Notes under the pieces: generated by a model
Database searches by the model: none
Told to the model about the DNA's origin: nothing
Seen by the model: only the letters and a program-made list of their open reading frames with translations
Shown here: positions 12,301 through 41,343 of the stretch, one piece after another
Numbering within the stretch: the stretch's first letter is position 1
Layout: every line of letters starts with the position of its first letter
Made by a program: the position numbers and the translations under genes
Source: Cliona cf. orientalis
Taxonomy: Eukaryota; Porifera; Demospongiae; Clionaida; Clionaidae
Length of the DNA stretch: 64,000 nucleotides
Assembly (NCBI GenBank): GCA_963930775.1
Contig: OZ005706.1
Coordinates: 4,640,545-4,704,544, forward strand
Direction of reading: 5' to 3'

Positions 12301-15300
12301 TTAACATCACAACTGAACCAGAAAATGGTACGATGTTCACCGATCTTGAAGGATCTATGAATTCTACAAGTTTTACTTGCAATATTTTTCACACAATCGA
12401 CTCTGAGCAGCAGAATACAGTGTGGAGATTGCAGAAACCAAAAAGCAAAGCTTCAGAGTTTATCTTCTATAGTAATCTCTCTTCAATGTTTCATGCTCCT
12501 AATGACAGTTATAAAAACAACAAATTGATAGTTCATAATTTGACTTCTGAACTAGATGGTGTGACTATTTTTTGTGAGAATGAAGTTGAAATCAAGCTAG
12601 CCTTCTTCACTTTGAAAATCAATCGTGAGTTCTTCAGTTTCAAAGATTTACCAAGACCTAATTTTAATAATTTGTAGGTCCTCCAAACTTGGAGAAAAAC
12701 ATGGTGTACACAGTAAAGGAGGGCGAACGTAATGTTGTGATGAACCTCAGTCTTTCACCTCCAGCTTTTCCTCCCCCAAGTTTTTATAAGTGGACGAAAC
12801 CAGCAGCATATGCCACTTTGAACAATAGTGCAATATCCTTTGATAACATTACAAGGAAACATGCTGGTGTATACACTGTGATGGCTACAAACTATCACTT
12901 GAATGACAGCAGCAGTATGATTGGTACAGATACAGGAAATTTTTCATTGGATGTTGTTTGTAAGTTTTCCGATTAATTTTAGGTTTATTTTCTCTCCGTT
13001 TAACATTAATTTATTCTAACAGATGGCCCAGAGATGCAAAAGAATGAAGAAGATGTTTATGTTCTTTTAGGATTTCCAGTATCATTGGTGTGTGGCTATA
13101 ACCTCATTGGTAATCCTTCTGCCGTGATCTCTTGGACAGATCCTCAAAATAAGCAAGTAATTAACAGTGACAGGTATTGGGTGGACACTGGACCAACTGT
13201 CATTCAACTAAACATCACTGAGGCTAGCAAAATGGACAATGGAACATGGAGGTGCACAGTGAATGTGTCTAGTTCATACAATTCCTTTGATCCAATGACA
13301 AGCAACTTTTACTCTGAAGCAATAGAGATTGAAATCAGTCTTACTGTTGTTGGTGAGTACACAATACTATCTATGAAACTAATTTTACATAAAGCCATTA
13401 ATTGTACATATATTTCATGAAAATGTAGTTCCACCAAGCAAACCATATAACTTATCACTTATTGATATGAACTCGAATTGTACTCAACTGCGATGGAGTG
13501 CACCAACTGAAGATGGGTTTCCTGTCTATTCATACTATGAAGTTCTCTTTGTTAGCAATAGAGGAGATGGAAGCATAAATCAAACTTCAGAAAATTTTAT
13601 TAACTATACCATCATTGAGCTCAAAGGATCATATGAGTTTTCTGTAGTGGCTGTATCTAAAGCTGGTGATGTTGTGGGAAGGAGCCTGCGAAGTGATTCA
13701 ATTCTACTCACAGGTTTGTTGGAAAAATACAACTGACTATAACACTTCATTGAGGTAATATAATATAATTGTGCTTCATTTCATGCTTAGGTTTTGTCAC
13801 TTCTAGCAATTTTGATCCTCCAAGTGGTTCTGTTTTGCCTGGTATTCAAGGAACTATCAATTTTACCACTCTAAGTTGTGCAATTGTCTCTGGAGATATG
13901 AACAGAACAGTTGTGTGGAGTATCCAGTTGCTCAGTGATAAGGAAATCACACAGATTAATGATTCCAAAGAGGCGGGATTTCTTATTCATGGTTCCTTGC
14001 AAAATAAGCTGACAGTCCATAATCTAACCTCTAACTTGGACGGTGCTGTGTTGTATTGCGGTAAAGAGCAAGAACCTCAACTAGCAAACTTCACCTTAAG
14101 AATTTACCGTAAGCATCAATTAATGTGTGGCTGTATGTATATAGAGTAATATCCTTGTTGTATTTATGATTTCAGATCCACCACGGTTTCAAAACAATAA
14201 CATAGAGAAAAGTATTGCGGAAAATAAGACGAATATTACAATAGACTTTGGCCTCACCCCTTTACTCTTCCATGTACCTAGCAAGATCACACTAGAAAAG
14301 GAGGGACAGAGAGGACCAATACCTCAAAAATTGGGCGACATTACTGTAATAAATGGATCGATACTCTTCTTTAAGTTAATAACAAGATATCATGCTGGAC
14401 AATACACATTGACTACTACATACTATCATCAAGACAATACTTCGCAAGAAGTGGGTACATCTGTTGCCAAATTAATATTGAATGTGACATGTAAGTGATC
14501 ACAGTCATAAAAATTACACAAGTATTGGCTTAATTATTGAATGCCTTTCTTCCTACAGATGGTCGAGAATTAGTGCCTGATCCAACTATACAATTTGCTC
14601 TTTTGAATGATCCAGTATCTCTCATCTGTGGCTACAATCTTGACAGTAACCCTTCAGTAAATATCACTTGGACTAACCCCCAAGGGAAGGTGGTACACAA
14701 TAGTGATAGGTACATCCTCGACAATGGACCAGAGATTGTAAGACTGAATATTACAAATACTTCCGGTGATGATCATGGAACATGGACATGTAACTGTGCA
14801 AACTTTGAGTTCATGCCCAAGTTGACTGTAGTAGGTTAGTCATGATGTTCATTTACGAGTGCAAATTGTGTATGAGCTCAACTTATCTCCTTCAGTTCCT
14901 CCTGGTACACCAAGAGCGGTTTCCAACAGCAGTATTGGTTCAACCTGGGTCAAGCTTAAATGGGGTATACCTATCATTTATTCAAACATTATACATTATG
15001 AAGTCACTTATGCTGATCATAATGGAAGTGGAAAGACAATCAGCATAGAACACATTGCAGTTAATATCACTGGTCTTACACCTGAAACAACATATTATTT
15101 TGTAGTTGTGGCAGTCAGCTCAGCTGGTGGTGTTATTGGGAAAAGTCAACCAAGCAATCCAATTCAGTGTCGTACTACTATTATGAGTAAGCAATTAATT
15201 ATTTCTATATTATTAAATTTTGTAAGAGTATACTCTTGACGATTATTGTACAGATTTTGTTACAACCGATCCACCAAGTGGGTCTTTAGTGGCAGATTAT

Positions 15301-18300
15301 GAAGGCAGAAATGTAACTTTGAGATGTAATAGATTTCTGGATGGTCACAAATCTATAACTTATTGGAAAAGTGGTCAATCTTCCTATGATGGATATTTAC
15401 AAAACAAATCGACCATTTCATTGATCTTGACTGCTAACCATGATGATATGAAAGTTTATTGTGGTACAGAAGAGCAGCCTGAGATGGCCAACTTTACATT
15501 AAGGATCTATCGTATGCAAAGTGTAATTCTTACTACTGAATTTTTTTTATGCACTATATAATATTTTCAGGTCCACCAAAGCCTCAGCTAAATATCAATA
15601 GGAAGCCCATTGTTGGAAATGAGACTTTGCAGGTGGATTTTGATAATCTTTCAGCTGCCTTTCCCAAACCTTTCTTCCTTCAAGTGGAGAAATTTGGTCC
15701 ACCACCAGATGATGTAACCATTGTAAATTATTTCACTCTAAGACTTTTCTTTCACAAAATAGTTAAAGAAAATACTGGGACTTACACTATCACGGCTGCC
15801 AACTATCATCTAAAGAATGAGACAGAACAAATTAGTTTGGGTGCTACTAATCTCACTCTTAATGTTCAATGTAAGGTGTGCAACTTTGTAAATGTACACT
15901 ATAATAACATTTTGTTATCTTTCTGAAGATGGTCCAGTTTTGACAGAGGGTCGAAGAGAATACTATGCTCTTCTTGGTGATTCCTTATCATTGATTTGTG
16001 CTTACAACCTTGACAGTAACCCAGTAGCAGTTATCACCTGGATAGATCCTCTGCAGCAACCAGTGACAAATAACAGCAACTACCAACAGCTTGATGGACC
16101 AGAGTTAGTTCAATTGAACATACCCAGAGTAAGTAAAAGCCACAATGGAATGTGGAAGTGCAACATCTTGGTAGCAAATGGTGCAGATCTGATAGGAAAC
16201 CAAAGCTATGACATTCAAGTCAATGTAGTTGGTAAGTTTGTATCTTTGTCTATAGAATAGAAAAACACAATGGATTTATGCAATGATGCAATCCACAGAA
16301 ATTCCCATGTCAATTAATGTGTCTATCAATGCCATGGGACATACATGGGTTGTTCTCAACTGGACATTTCCTGAGAGTATTTCTTCAAATATTAAACACT
16401 TGGAGATCACTACCGTTAATTATAAGGGAAGTGGTAGTATTGTGCCAGTTGATCATAAAAGGTTGACTATAAACATCACTGATCTCGACCCAGACAAAGC
16501 TTATGACTTTAGCATTATGGTAGTTTCTGATGTTAATGGTACTATTGGAAGAAGTCTTCCTAGCTATCGTGTAAGAAAAGGTAAGTAATATGTTATATAT
16601 ACACAAAATTATATATTACGATAATTATGACTGGGTGATGTAGATAAAACTTAACCATGGTACGAAATACGTAATTTCATTTCAGAACCCTTTCCGTGGA
16701 ATGATATACTACTATCTATAGTAATAATCATGACTGTAAGCATGATCACATGTTTAACTCTGGTTCCATGTCTTATTAAGAAGCGTGGAAATAAGACCAC
16801 TAAAACTTTGGAGACAAAACAACAGCATGCTCCTACACAAGATCAAGAACTAGAACAAATTAGCTATGAATCAGAATCAAACAAAGTTCCAGGGAAACCT
16901 AGTGGACAGCCAATCATTTCAAACATTACCACTAACAGTGTATTCCTATCTTGGAAAGAACCAGAAAGCAATTCTGAACTTGTGATAGGTTATACGATTT
17001 TGTACCACATTGCTTCTGAAGATATACGAAAACAAGAGCAATACCCAATTGTTGGAAACATACAAACTGCTGAAATAAAAGGACTTAAATCCAAAGTAGC
17101 ATATGTATTCAAAGTACGTCCAGAAGGTAAGAATGGTAGTGGGCCTGAAAGCGATCTGAGTGAAATGACTGAAACCAAACAATCACTAGCACACTTTGTC
17201 AAAAGTTGTTCACAACTGATTGATAGGAAATCCGGTCTTGAAATCTTTAAACCACCAACTGAATGTAGAAACAGTGCAAAAGGAAAGCAGAACAGGTTTT
17301 CTAGGTGTGATGTTATTGGAAGATCAAGACCAGTAGGAACACCAAATGAAAGGGTCCTATTGCTTGTTGGAGCTACTGGAGCTGGAAAGAGCACCTTGAT
17401 CAATGGAATTGTGAACTATATCATGGAAGTTGGCTGGAATGAGGATTTTAGATTCAAAGTTATCTCAGAGGGTGGGGGAAAATCCCAGTCCCAGAGTCAA
17501 ACAAATCAGATAACTGCATACTCTTTCCATGGATCCTGCCTTCCCTACACACTCACAGTCATTGACACTCCAGGATTTGGTGACACCAGAGGACTCGAAA
17601 GAGATAGAGCTATCGTAGACCAAATCAAGGAACTTTTCTCCATTGGAAAATCTGAGAGTATTGACCAAATTCATGGCATTGGCTTTGTTTCCCAAGCATC
17701 CAACCCTCGTCTAACACCAACACAAAAGTACATCTTCGATTCAGTCTTATCGATTTTTGGTAAAGATATTGCTTCCAACATTTTTCTCTTACTGACCTTT
17801 GCTGATGGTCATGATCCTCCTGTACTTGCTGCTATAAAGGAAGCTGCCATACCTTATCAAAAAGAATTTACATTTAACAATTCTGCTCTTTATGCCAATC
17901 AATCTGATTCGTTCAATGAGATGTTCTGGAATTTGGGGAAGACAAATTTTCAGCTATTTTTCACGGAATTTGAGAAAGTAGAAGCTCACAGTCTACAACT
18001 GACTAGAGAAACACTAAAAGAACGCCAGCAACTAGAAGTCATAGTAGAAGGCCTTAAAACACAAATTAAAGTTGGCATTACCAAAATTGACGAACTTCGT
18101 CAAAAACAACGTATTCTGCGCAAGAGAGAAGCTGATATTCTACAAAATGAACACTTCACATATGAACAGACTGTTACTAAACAGAGAGAATTAGAGCTAC
18201 CTGGTAATGTATTTGTCACCAACTGTCTCCAATGTCATTTCACATGCCACTATCCCTGTCCAATTTCCAAAGATAATGAAAAATATCAATGCAAAGCAAT

Positions 18301-18784
18301 GGATGGAGGTGGACCAGATAGTGCTCGCTGTACTGTGTGTCCTGGTAACTGCCCGTGGTCTCAGCATGTTAATGCATCTCATCGTTTTGAGATTTTCTAT
18401 GAAGTGGAAACCCAGACATCAGATGATCTTAAGAAGAATCTCAATGAAGCCATTGAAGGAAAAATTCAAGTTGAAAACATGATTACCAGCATAGAAGCAG
18501 AGCTAGATATGTTGCAGGTAGCTATTGTTGGGAAAGTCAGGGAAGCCAAACGGAGCCTCGAGAGGCTACAGCAGATTGCTCTTAAGCCTAATCCACTCAA
18601 TGAGATTGAGTACATTGATTTATTGATCAAGAATGAGAAGTCAGAAAAAAGCCCAGGCTTTACTGAACGCATCAAGGCATTTGAAATGATAAAGGAAGTG
18701 GTGAAGCATCATGATGATGCATTGGATACTGAGACAAAAATTGATGTTGCATGGTGGAAAAACGTTATGCCGAGCAATATCTGA
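4809..18784 (+). CDS. Giant Ig/FN3 receptor with cytoplasmic FN3 and GTPase domain (receptor GTPase)
   Basis: Thirty-four exons, all joined by phase-1 introns of mostly 50-80 bases, give about 3,880 residues without the N-terminus. Order: eight cassettes of FN3, IgA, IgB, IgC (two with a reduced IgA), a ninth FN3 (16299-16580), then one 2.1-kb exon (16686-18784) with a TM helix, a basic stop-transfer sequence (KKRGNK), a cytoplasmic FN3, a P-loop GTPase domain and a coiled-coil/Cys-rich tail. FN3 and Ig domains are extracellular adhesion modules with many NxS/T sequons. The GTPase must lie inside the cell by topology. The C-terminal half is a paralogue of the gene at the left edge. I know no named animal receptor with this domain order. 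The exon chain is well supported by lengths divisible by three; the 5' end is unresolved. Function in recognition or adhesion signalling is inference. Confidence 0.85.
6466..7872 (+). repeat. Cassette 2: FN3-IgA-IgB-IgC
   Basis: Exons 6466-6747, 6815-7165, 7228-7533 and 7591-7872. All four domains are complete. The IgB carries the family pattern INGS-I-L-F...HAG-x-Y in the form VVNGSILLFDEIIIEHAGMY. Confidence 0.85.
7942..9092 (+). repeat. Cassette 3: FN3, IgA reduced to a 66-base exon, IgB, IgC
   Basis: Exons 7942-8226 (FN3), 8281-8346 (22-residue remnant in the IgA slot), 8407-8700 (IgB) and 8763-9092 (IgC). The mini-exon keeps an acceptor, a donor and phase 1 on both sides, so it can be spliced in or skipped without changing frame. 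Confidence 0.75.
9151..10550 (+). repeat. Cassette 4: FN3-IgA-IgB-IgC
   Basis: Exons 9151-9435, 9503-9835, 9899-10189 and 10248-10550. The IgA shows the conserved LNLTSDLDYVIVFCGTKEE motif around the second Ig cysteine. Confidence 0.85.
10613..11899 (+). repeat. Cassette 5: FN3, IgA reduced to a 123-base exon, IgB, IgC
   Basis: Exons 10613-10891 (FN3), 11066-11188 (41-residue remnant in the IgA slot, contains TVNCSS), 11250-11549 (IgB) and 11603-11899 (IgC). The FN3 has lost the usual VPPxxP start. The small exon again keeps phase 1 on both sides. Confidence 0.75.
11955..13352 (+). repeat. Cassette 6: FN3-IgA-IgB-IgC
   Basis: Exons 11955-12227, 12283-12624, 12678-12959 and 13023-13352. In this copy the IgA motif reads CENEVEIKLAFFTLKI, less conserved than in the others. 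Confidence 0.85.
13429..14834 (+). repeat. Cassette 7: FN3-IgA-IgB-IgC
   Basis: Exons 13429-13713, 13791-14108, 14176-14490 and 14559-14834. The IgC is the shortest of the set (276 bases) and ends KLTVV before the next FN3. Confidence 0.85.
14896..16231 (+). repeat. Cassette 8: FN3-IgA-IgB-IgC
   Basis: Exons 14896-15186, 15254-15511, 15571-15870 and 15929-16231. The IgA is short (258 bases) but keeps VYCGTEEQPEMANFTLRIY. A lone ninth FN3 (16299-16580) follows and leads into the membrane exon. Confidence 0.85.
16686..17190 (+). other. Transmembrane helix and cytoplasmic FN3 of the receptor GTPase
   Basis: After the acceptor at 16685 the frame reads a juxtamembrane EPFPWND, a hydrophobic stretch (ILLSIVIIMTVSMITCLTLV, about 16707-16766) and a basic KKRGNK. 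From about 16889, PGKPSGQPIISNITTNSVFL opens a complete FN3 ending near 17185. By topology this FN3 is inside the cell, which is rare for this normally extracellular module. The same exon runs on into the GTPase domain without an intron. Confidence 0.8.
17340..18784 (+). other. P-loop GTPase domain, coiled coils and Cys-rich module
   Basis: G1 P-loop GATGAGKST lies at about 17368-17394 and G3 DTPGFGD at about 17566-17586. The G4 position carries TFAD (about 17797) in place of NKxD, as in AIG1/IMAP and septin-like GTPases where this motif is relaxed. Helical, charged segments flank a Cys-rich module at about 18223-18362 (CLQCHFTCHYPC, then CTVCPGNCPW) that could bind zinc. By the G motifs I place it with the AIG1/septin group of TRAFAC GTPases; the exact family is uncertain. 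The lack of introns across 2.1 kb contrasts with the 33 small exons before it. Confidence 0.75.
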
Positions 18785-19199
18785 ATTTATAATTATTTCA
18801 CTGGTATAGACCAGAGTATTTGAACTATTTTTGTGGCTAGGAAATTATTTGTAAGAGCTTGTATATTAATGGTTTTGTAGGCAACTATTTTTTCAGATAA
18901 CTATATAAGCTGTGCTGATTAAACTATTGCATGTAGTGAGCAAGAATCCTGCTTGGAGTGTGCACTTGATAAAAATTAATGGTATGCTATAAAATACTGC
19001 ACTGAATGTTACTCACCCACCTACCCTGCTGCTGGTAACTTTAATTTCTAACATTATGTCATTCATTAGAACTATGCATTGTCATTGGTGGACCATAAAA
19101 TTTTAATACTGTGTAGCTGCATGCATAACATTAATTATCATAATATTAAGTGTAGCACTTGGTAGTGAGGTCAAAATCTTACTTCATTCTTCCTGCTTG
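18785..19199. other. 3' flank of the receptor-GTPase gene
   Basis: AT-rich, no coding signal. ATTAAA near 18920 could act as a poly(A) signal, but the evidence is weak. Confidence 0.35.
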
Positions 19200-19640
19200 T
19201 TTGTATCATCTTCTTGCTGAATTCATTGCTTTTGGTTTATTGAATGGGGACTTAGGAACTGTGTCTTCTTATAATGATCACTGGAATCAATACTGTCGGT
19301 TAGGTGTTGGTCATGTTTGACAGCTGAACTTCTCCAAAGGTTATTTCAGCAACTAAGATAATTGCTGCTATTTTGATCTTTAGAATGGGTGTGCAATTGC
19401 TTGAATCAATTTCTGCAGATATCTTGGTGATTGGTCACAGTCCAGTGCCTCATTACTTTATTAGGACATTCATAGCCTAGTGGAACATTTTTGTTTTGGA
19501 ATTGTTGCTAACTCTTGCGATAGTTTCTGATCGAGGTATATGCTGAATTTTCAGCAGATGATGAGCTTTAGGTCTGTGGCTACTCACTATAGCTCCCTTA
19601 ATTTCAACCTGGCTAGCAGCTATTAAATATTTATTATTAA
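19200..19640 (-). pseudogene. Decayed copy of the adjacent GPCR tail exon
   Basis: Several stretches match the GPCR tail exon at about 20115-20390 in the same order, for example GACATTCATAGCCTAGTGG against GGAGATTCATAGTCTAGTGG, and TTTCAGCAGATGATGAGCTT against TTTCGGCAGATGAGGAACTG. The reading frame is destroyed by stops and indels. It is best explained as an old tandem duplicate of that exon. Confidence 0.55.
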
Positions 19641-19943
19641 CAGACTTCTTTTAATATGTTAATTTCCAAAATCAATAGCATTTAAATATGTGCACTTTTA
19701 GTTTCATTACACAACTAAAATTTGACGATGTGTGAATCATAAACTAATAATTGCTAGCATGCACCCTACAGATACCTCACCCTGTATAATAATGAATTAA
19801 TGATGGACTATAGCTCAGTACTAATAGTTATAAGACAACCATGCAGGTGATTACTGCTAGCAAAATTAAGGCAAAAAATGCTATCTAACAATATGACGAG
19901 CTACTCAAGCATTATTGTTCTTTTATCAGTGAATATTACATCA

Positions 19944-20815
19944 TTACTCTTGTGTCTCCTCTGTCTCAATTCTCTCTGCTTCCTTTTGCTGTGGATCATT
20001 TGCATTAACTTCACCACTGAAGGCTGTCTCATCTATCACAACAGCCGCTTCACTGACGCTGCCCCTGCCGGATGTGCTGATATCATTGGAGGCTGTCACA
20101 GCATTAGCTTCAGATTCATTGTCTTTTGATGTCGACTCACTGGAGTTATCACTATCACCACTCGTGAAAGTTTGGGTAGTTGGCTCCACCGTTGCAATAC
20201 ATTGTTTTGGAGATTCATAGTCTAGTGGGATTTTTTCAATCTGGCTAGTCGCTACTTGCTTGATAATTGTATTTGACTCGTAGTGGTTGCTGACTTTTGA
20301 AATAGTTTCTGAGGCATATCCTGACTTTTCGGCAGATGAGGAACTGAGTTCTGTGCTTACTGTAGCTTTCTTAATTTTCTTGGCAAAGGCTCCACTGGTT
20401 GAGATATTCCTTGTCTGTGAAGGGTGGAGAAATTGAGATGTGAATCGGCTGCAAGAGAGCACCTCTTTCCTGTATTCCCTGGCTTCCTTGCTGAAGACAC
20501 AAGATAAAGAAGCCTTGGAAAGAATTGAAGACAGTGAAAAGAGCCTGAAAGGTCTCCCGAAGTCCAGGTGCAGAGAAAGTGAGGATAGCAAAGAGCCAGG
20601 TGAGTCCAAAGAGGAACATCACTCCACTGATGCTGATCATCAAACGTACGATGGTTTTGTTGCTGACTGCTTCCTTCTTTCGAGCAGCCGTGCCCCTAGT
20701 GTGACGAACCAGAATCACCATCACCCAGATGAAGATGACCATATTGAAGACCATAACCGTTAGTATGGGGGCAAGAAAGGCTCCCCAGAAGGCTCCAGGA
20801 TGAGACAAAAAGCAA
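19944..20815 (-). pseudogene. Adhesion-type GPCR fragment: TM5-TM7 and cytoplasmic tail, frame broken in TM7
   Basis: Reading from the acceptor at 20816, the exon starts CFLSHPGAFWGAFLAPI (second extracellular loop and TM5). It continues through TM6 (RLMISISGVMFLFGLTWLFA) and into TM7 (FNSFQGFFI), all typical of the adhesion/secretin GPCR family. Just after FQGFFI the frame must shift (about 20485-20515) to reach VFSKEAREYRKEV and a Ser/Thr-rich tail of about 165 residues that stops at 19944. About four TM7 residues seem to be missing there, so a small deletion is likely. TM1-TM4 are not found; a piece near 20970-21020 (VPITFVFIPLI) might be a TM4 relic. The next sequence upstream belongs to another gene. 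A sequencing error cannot be ruled out, but loss of most of the receptor favours a pseudogene. Confidence 0.6.
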
Positions 20816-21112
20816 CTGAAGGAAAGAAAAACGAATATACGACATTCATTATCGAGGTATCACTTTTTTCTTACAATGGGATATCCCGATCAGTTGTAGC
20901 ATTAGCCCTGTGCACCACAACATCACTTGCAGGATCAGTGCCAGTAGCCAGGTGACTGGTCAGCAATCAGAGGGATGAAGACAAAAGTAATAGGAACAGC
21001 TATTGATCACAAAAGACTTAAAATTATCACCGCACCAGGAGTCCTTTCTGGCTGGTTAGCAATCTCTATTCTATTACTGCTACTGATTAACATGACAACT
21101 CACAAATGACAG

Positions 21113-22140
21113 GCAAAGCTAGCTATGACAAAGCTACAGATCACATTGAGAAGGCGTTGGAGCTCTACAAGGAAGCACTTGGCGACTGCTACCTACTGTG
21201 TGAAGATTGTATACATGTTAATCTGACTCAACCTGATATGAACCCACAGAAGGAGAAACTCTATGAATTAAGAGTACAGTCTGTATGCAGAGACAATGGA
21301 GTATTATGAATTGCTAGTTGCTATTGTTAAGAAGGTATATCTCACCAATGTTATCGAAGTTTAGATTGTGGACGGTTTGGTTATCTGTACAGGTACTGTC
21401 ATGCCGTATCAACTGCCATGAGCGCATGGCCGTTATTGAAGGAAAAAAGCTACCGAACTACCTGTCAGTGAGTGAACACTTCAACTATCTACAGTATGCC
21501 TACTTCAAATCAGAGAGAGTATGTACCTGCTGTGTGTGAAACCTACTCTTGCATTGTATAGTGGGTCACTTACGAAAGGCTGCAAGTGCTGTTGCCACTT
21601 TCCTTGCAAGAGAACCGTCTGATGATGCCATGACCAGCAATATTCGCTTTTATGTGTCAGAGTTGAAGTTGTCACAAGAAGAATTTATTCCCAGACAAGT
21701 GAGTCAACTTAGGAGATAATTGTTGTACGTGTGTTTCTAATGGCTACTATAATATTATAGTCTACTGCTACTTAGTAACTACATGACATTGTATTAATGG
21801 CAAGGGTTTATATGGGTCTCTATAAGCCCTTGATATTAAGGTTGTTTTTAAACATCCTTGAGTGTGTATTGTCGTTGCATTCATGATGTGTACTTATCTG
21901 TCACACTTTTTGTAAACATTGTAGAGGCTACATACCATTCTGGCTGAGGACATGTGCTAAACATGCATGCATGCTTAATATTTCTTACAACATTTGTAGG
22001 AGTTTGTGGACATTCAGCTCAAGTTAGAGACAGAGATGAGGCTGCTACACTATGCTGAGCATGGCAGCGTGAAGAAGAGGGAAGGGCTGAGGGGAGATGC
22101 AACTCCCTCTCTCATGCCTCCTAGACATGAAGAACTCTGA
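21113..22140 (+). CDS. CRTAP/leprecan-like protein, C-terminal part only
   Basis: Exons 21113-21216, 21275-21334, 21393-21522, 21562-21698 and 22000-22140 join with matching phases. They give about 190 residues: a TPR-like start (DKATDHIEKALELYKEAL), then SVSEHFNYLQYAYFKSER, KAASAVATFLAREPSDDAM and QEEFIPRQ. This pattern is that of the helical N-terminal domain shared by CRTAP, SC65 and prolyl 3-hydroxylases of the endoplasmic reticulum, which modify procollagen. The first exon needs a phase-1 donor upstream, so the ATG at 21106 is probably not the start. No upstream exons are visible before the opposite-strand GPCR fragment, and no hydroxylase domain follows. The gene may be truncated or partly misassembled. 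AATAAA lies at 22412-22417. The intron between the first two exons is an inference made to keep the frame. Confidence 0.6.
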
Positions 22141-22661
22141 ACCTAGCTGAACCATGTATATAGGCCTAATTAATCTCAATCATGATCAATGGTGTAAAAT
22201 TATTGTGTATCAGACTCACATTTTTGTAGCTATTATCGTAACCTAGACTAGTGGTACTAAACACAGGATAAAGCATGCAGTCTATACGCAATTATTACTA
22301 TTAACAACCTAATGACACTACAGCTACAATAGCGTACATACAACAGCTGCAGACATGCCATGCAGTACGTGTGTTGATTGATGTGGAATGCCAGTATAAT
22401 ATAATATCAACAATAAAATTATTCCTGATCTCTATAGTATTATAAGGAGGATGTGAATCTATCATGCATGTATGTGACATTGTGAGTTATAGAGTAAGCC
22501 CGGCCAATAATAATATTGATGTCGTGCATGATAAGCTCTGTTTGCTATTCTTACAAGGTGCAAAAATTATTATAGCATGGTTATCAATAACAAAAACTAA
22601 TGATACTAAAAGTATAGGGAAGTGTACAAATAATCACATACATTGAAGGATAATATAATAA

Positions 22662-22667
22662 TTTATT
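22662..22667 (-). terminator. Poly(A) signal of the giant FN3 gene
   Basis: AATAAA on the minus strand, 23 bases after the stop codon at 22690-22692. It supports the end assigned to the minus-strand gene. Confidence 0.55.
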
Positions 22668-22689
22668 ATCATTATACAATACTATAATA

Positions 22690-41174
<18,485 letters not shown>

Positions 41175-41343
41175 GATTGAAGGCCAGCTACTTTCACAAA
41201 AGCTACGTGGAGCTGCTACTCAATTCCACTTGTGTGGGCTGCATGCATGCTCATGTATGACATGTCTTCATGATTAAAATTCATATGCATGAATATCACC
41301 AAATTTGGCCAGTGAATGTCATTTAATTGTGTCATAATATTAT

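Noticed and set aside
20440..20763. 107-residue plus-strand ORF
   Set aside because: Shadow of the GPCR fragment on the opposite strand; its charged composition mirrors that gene.
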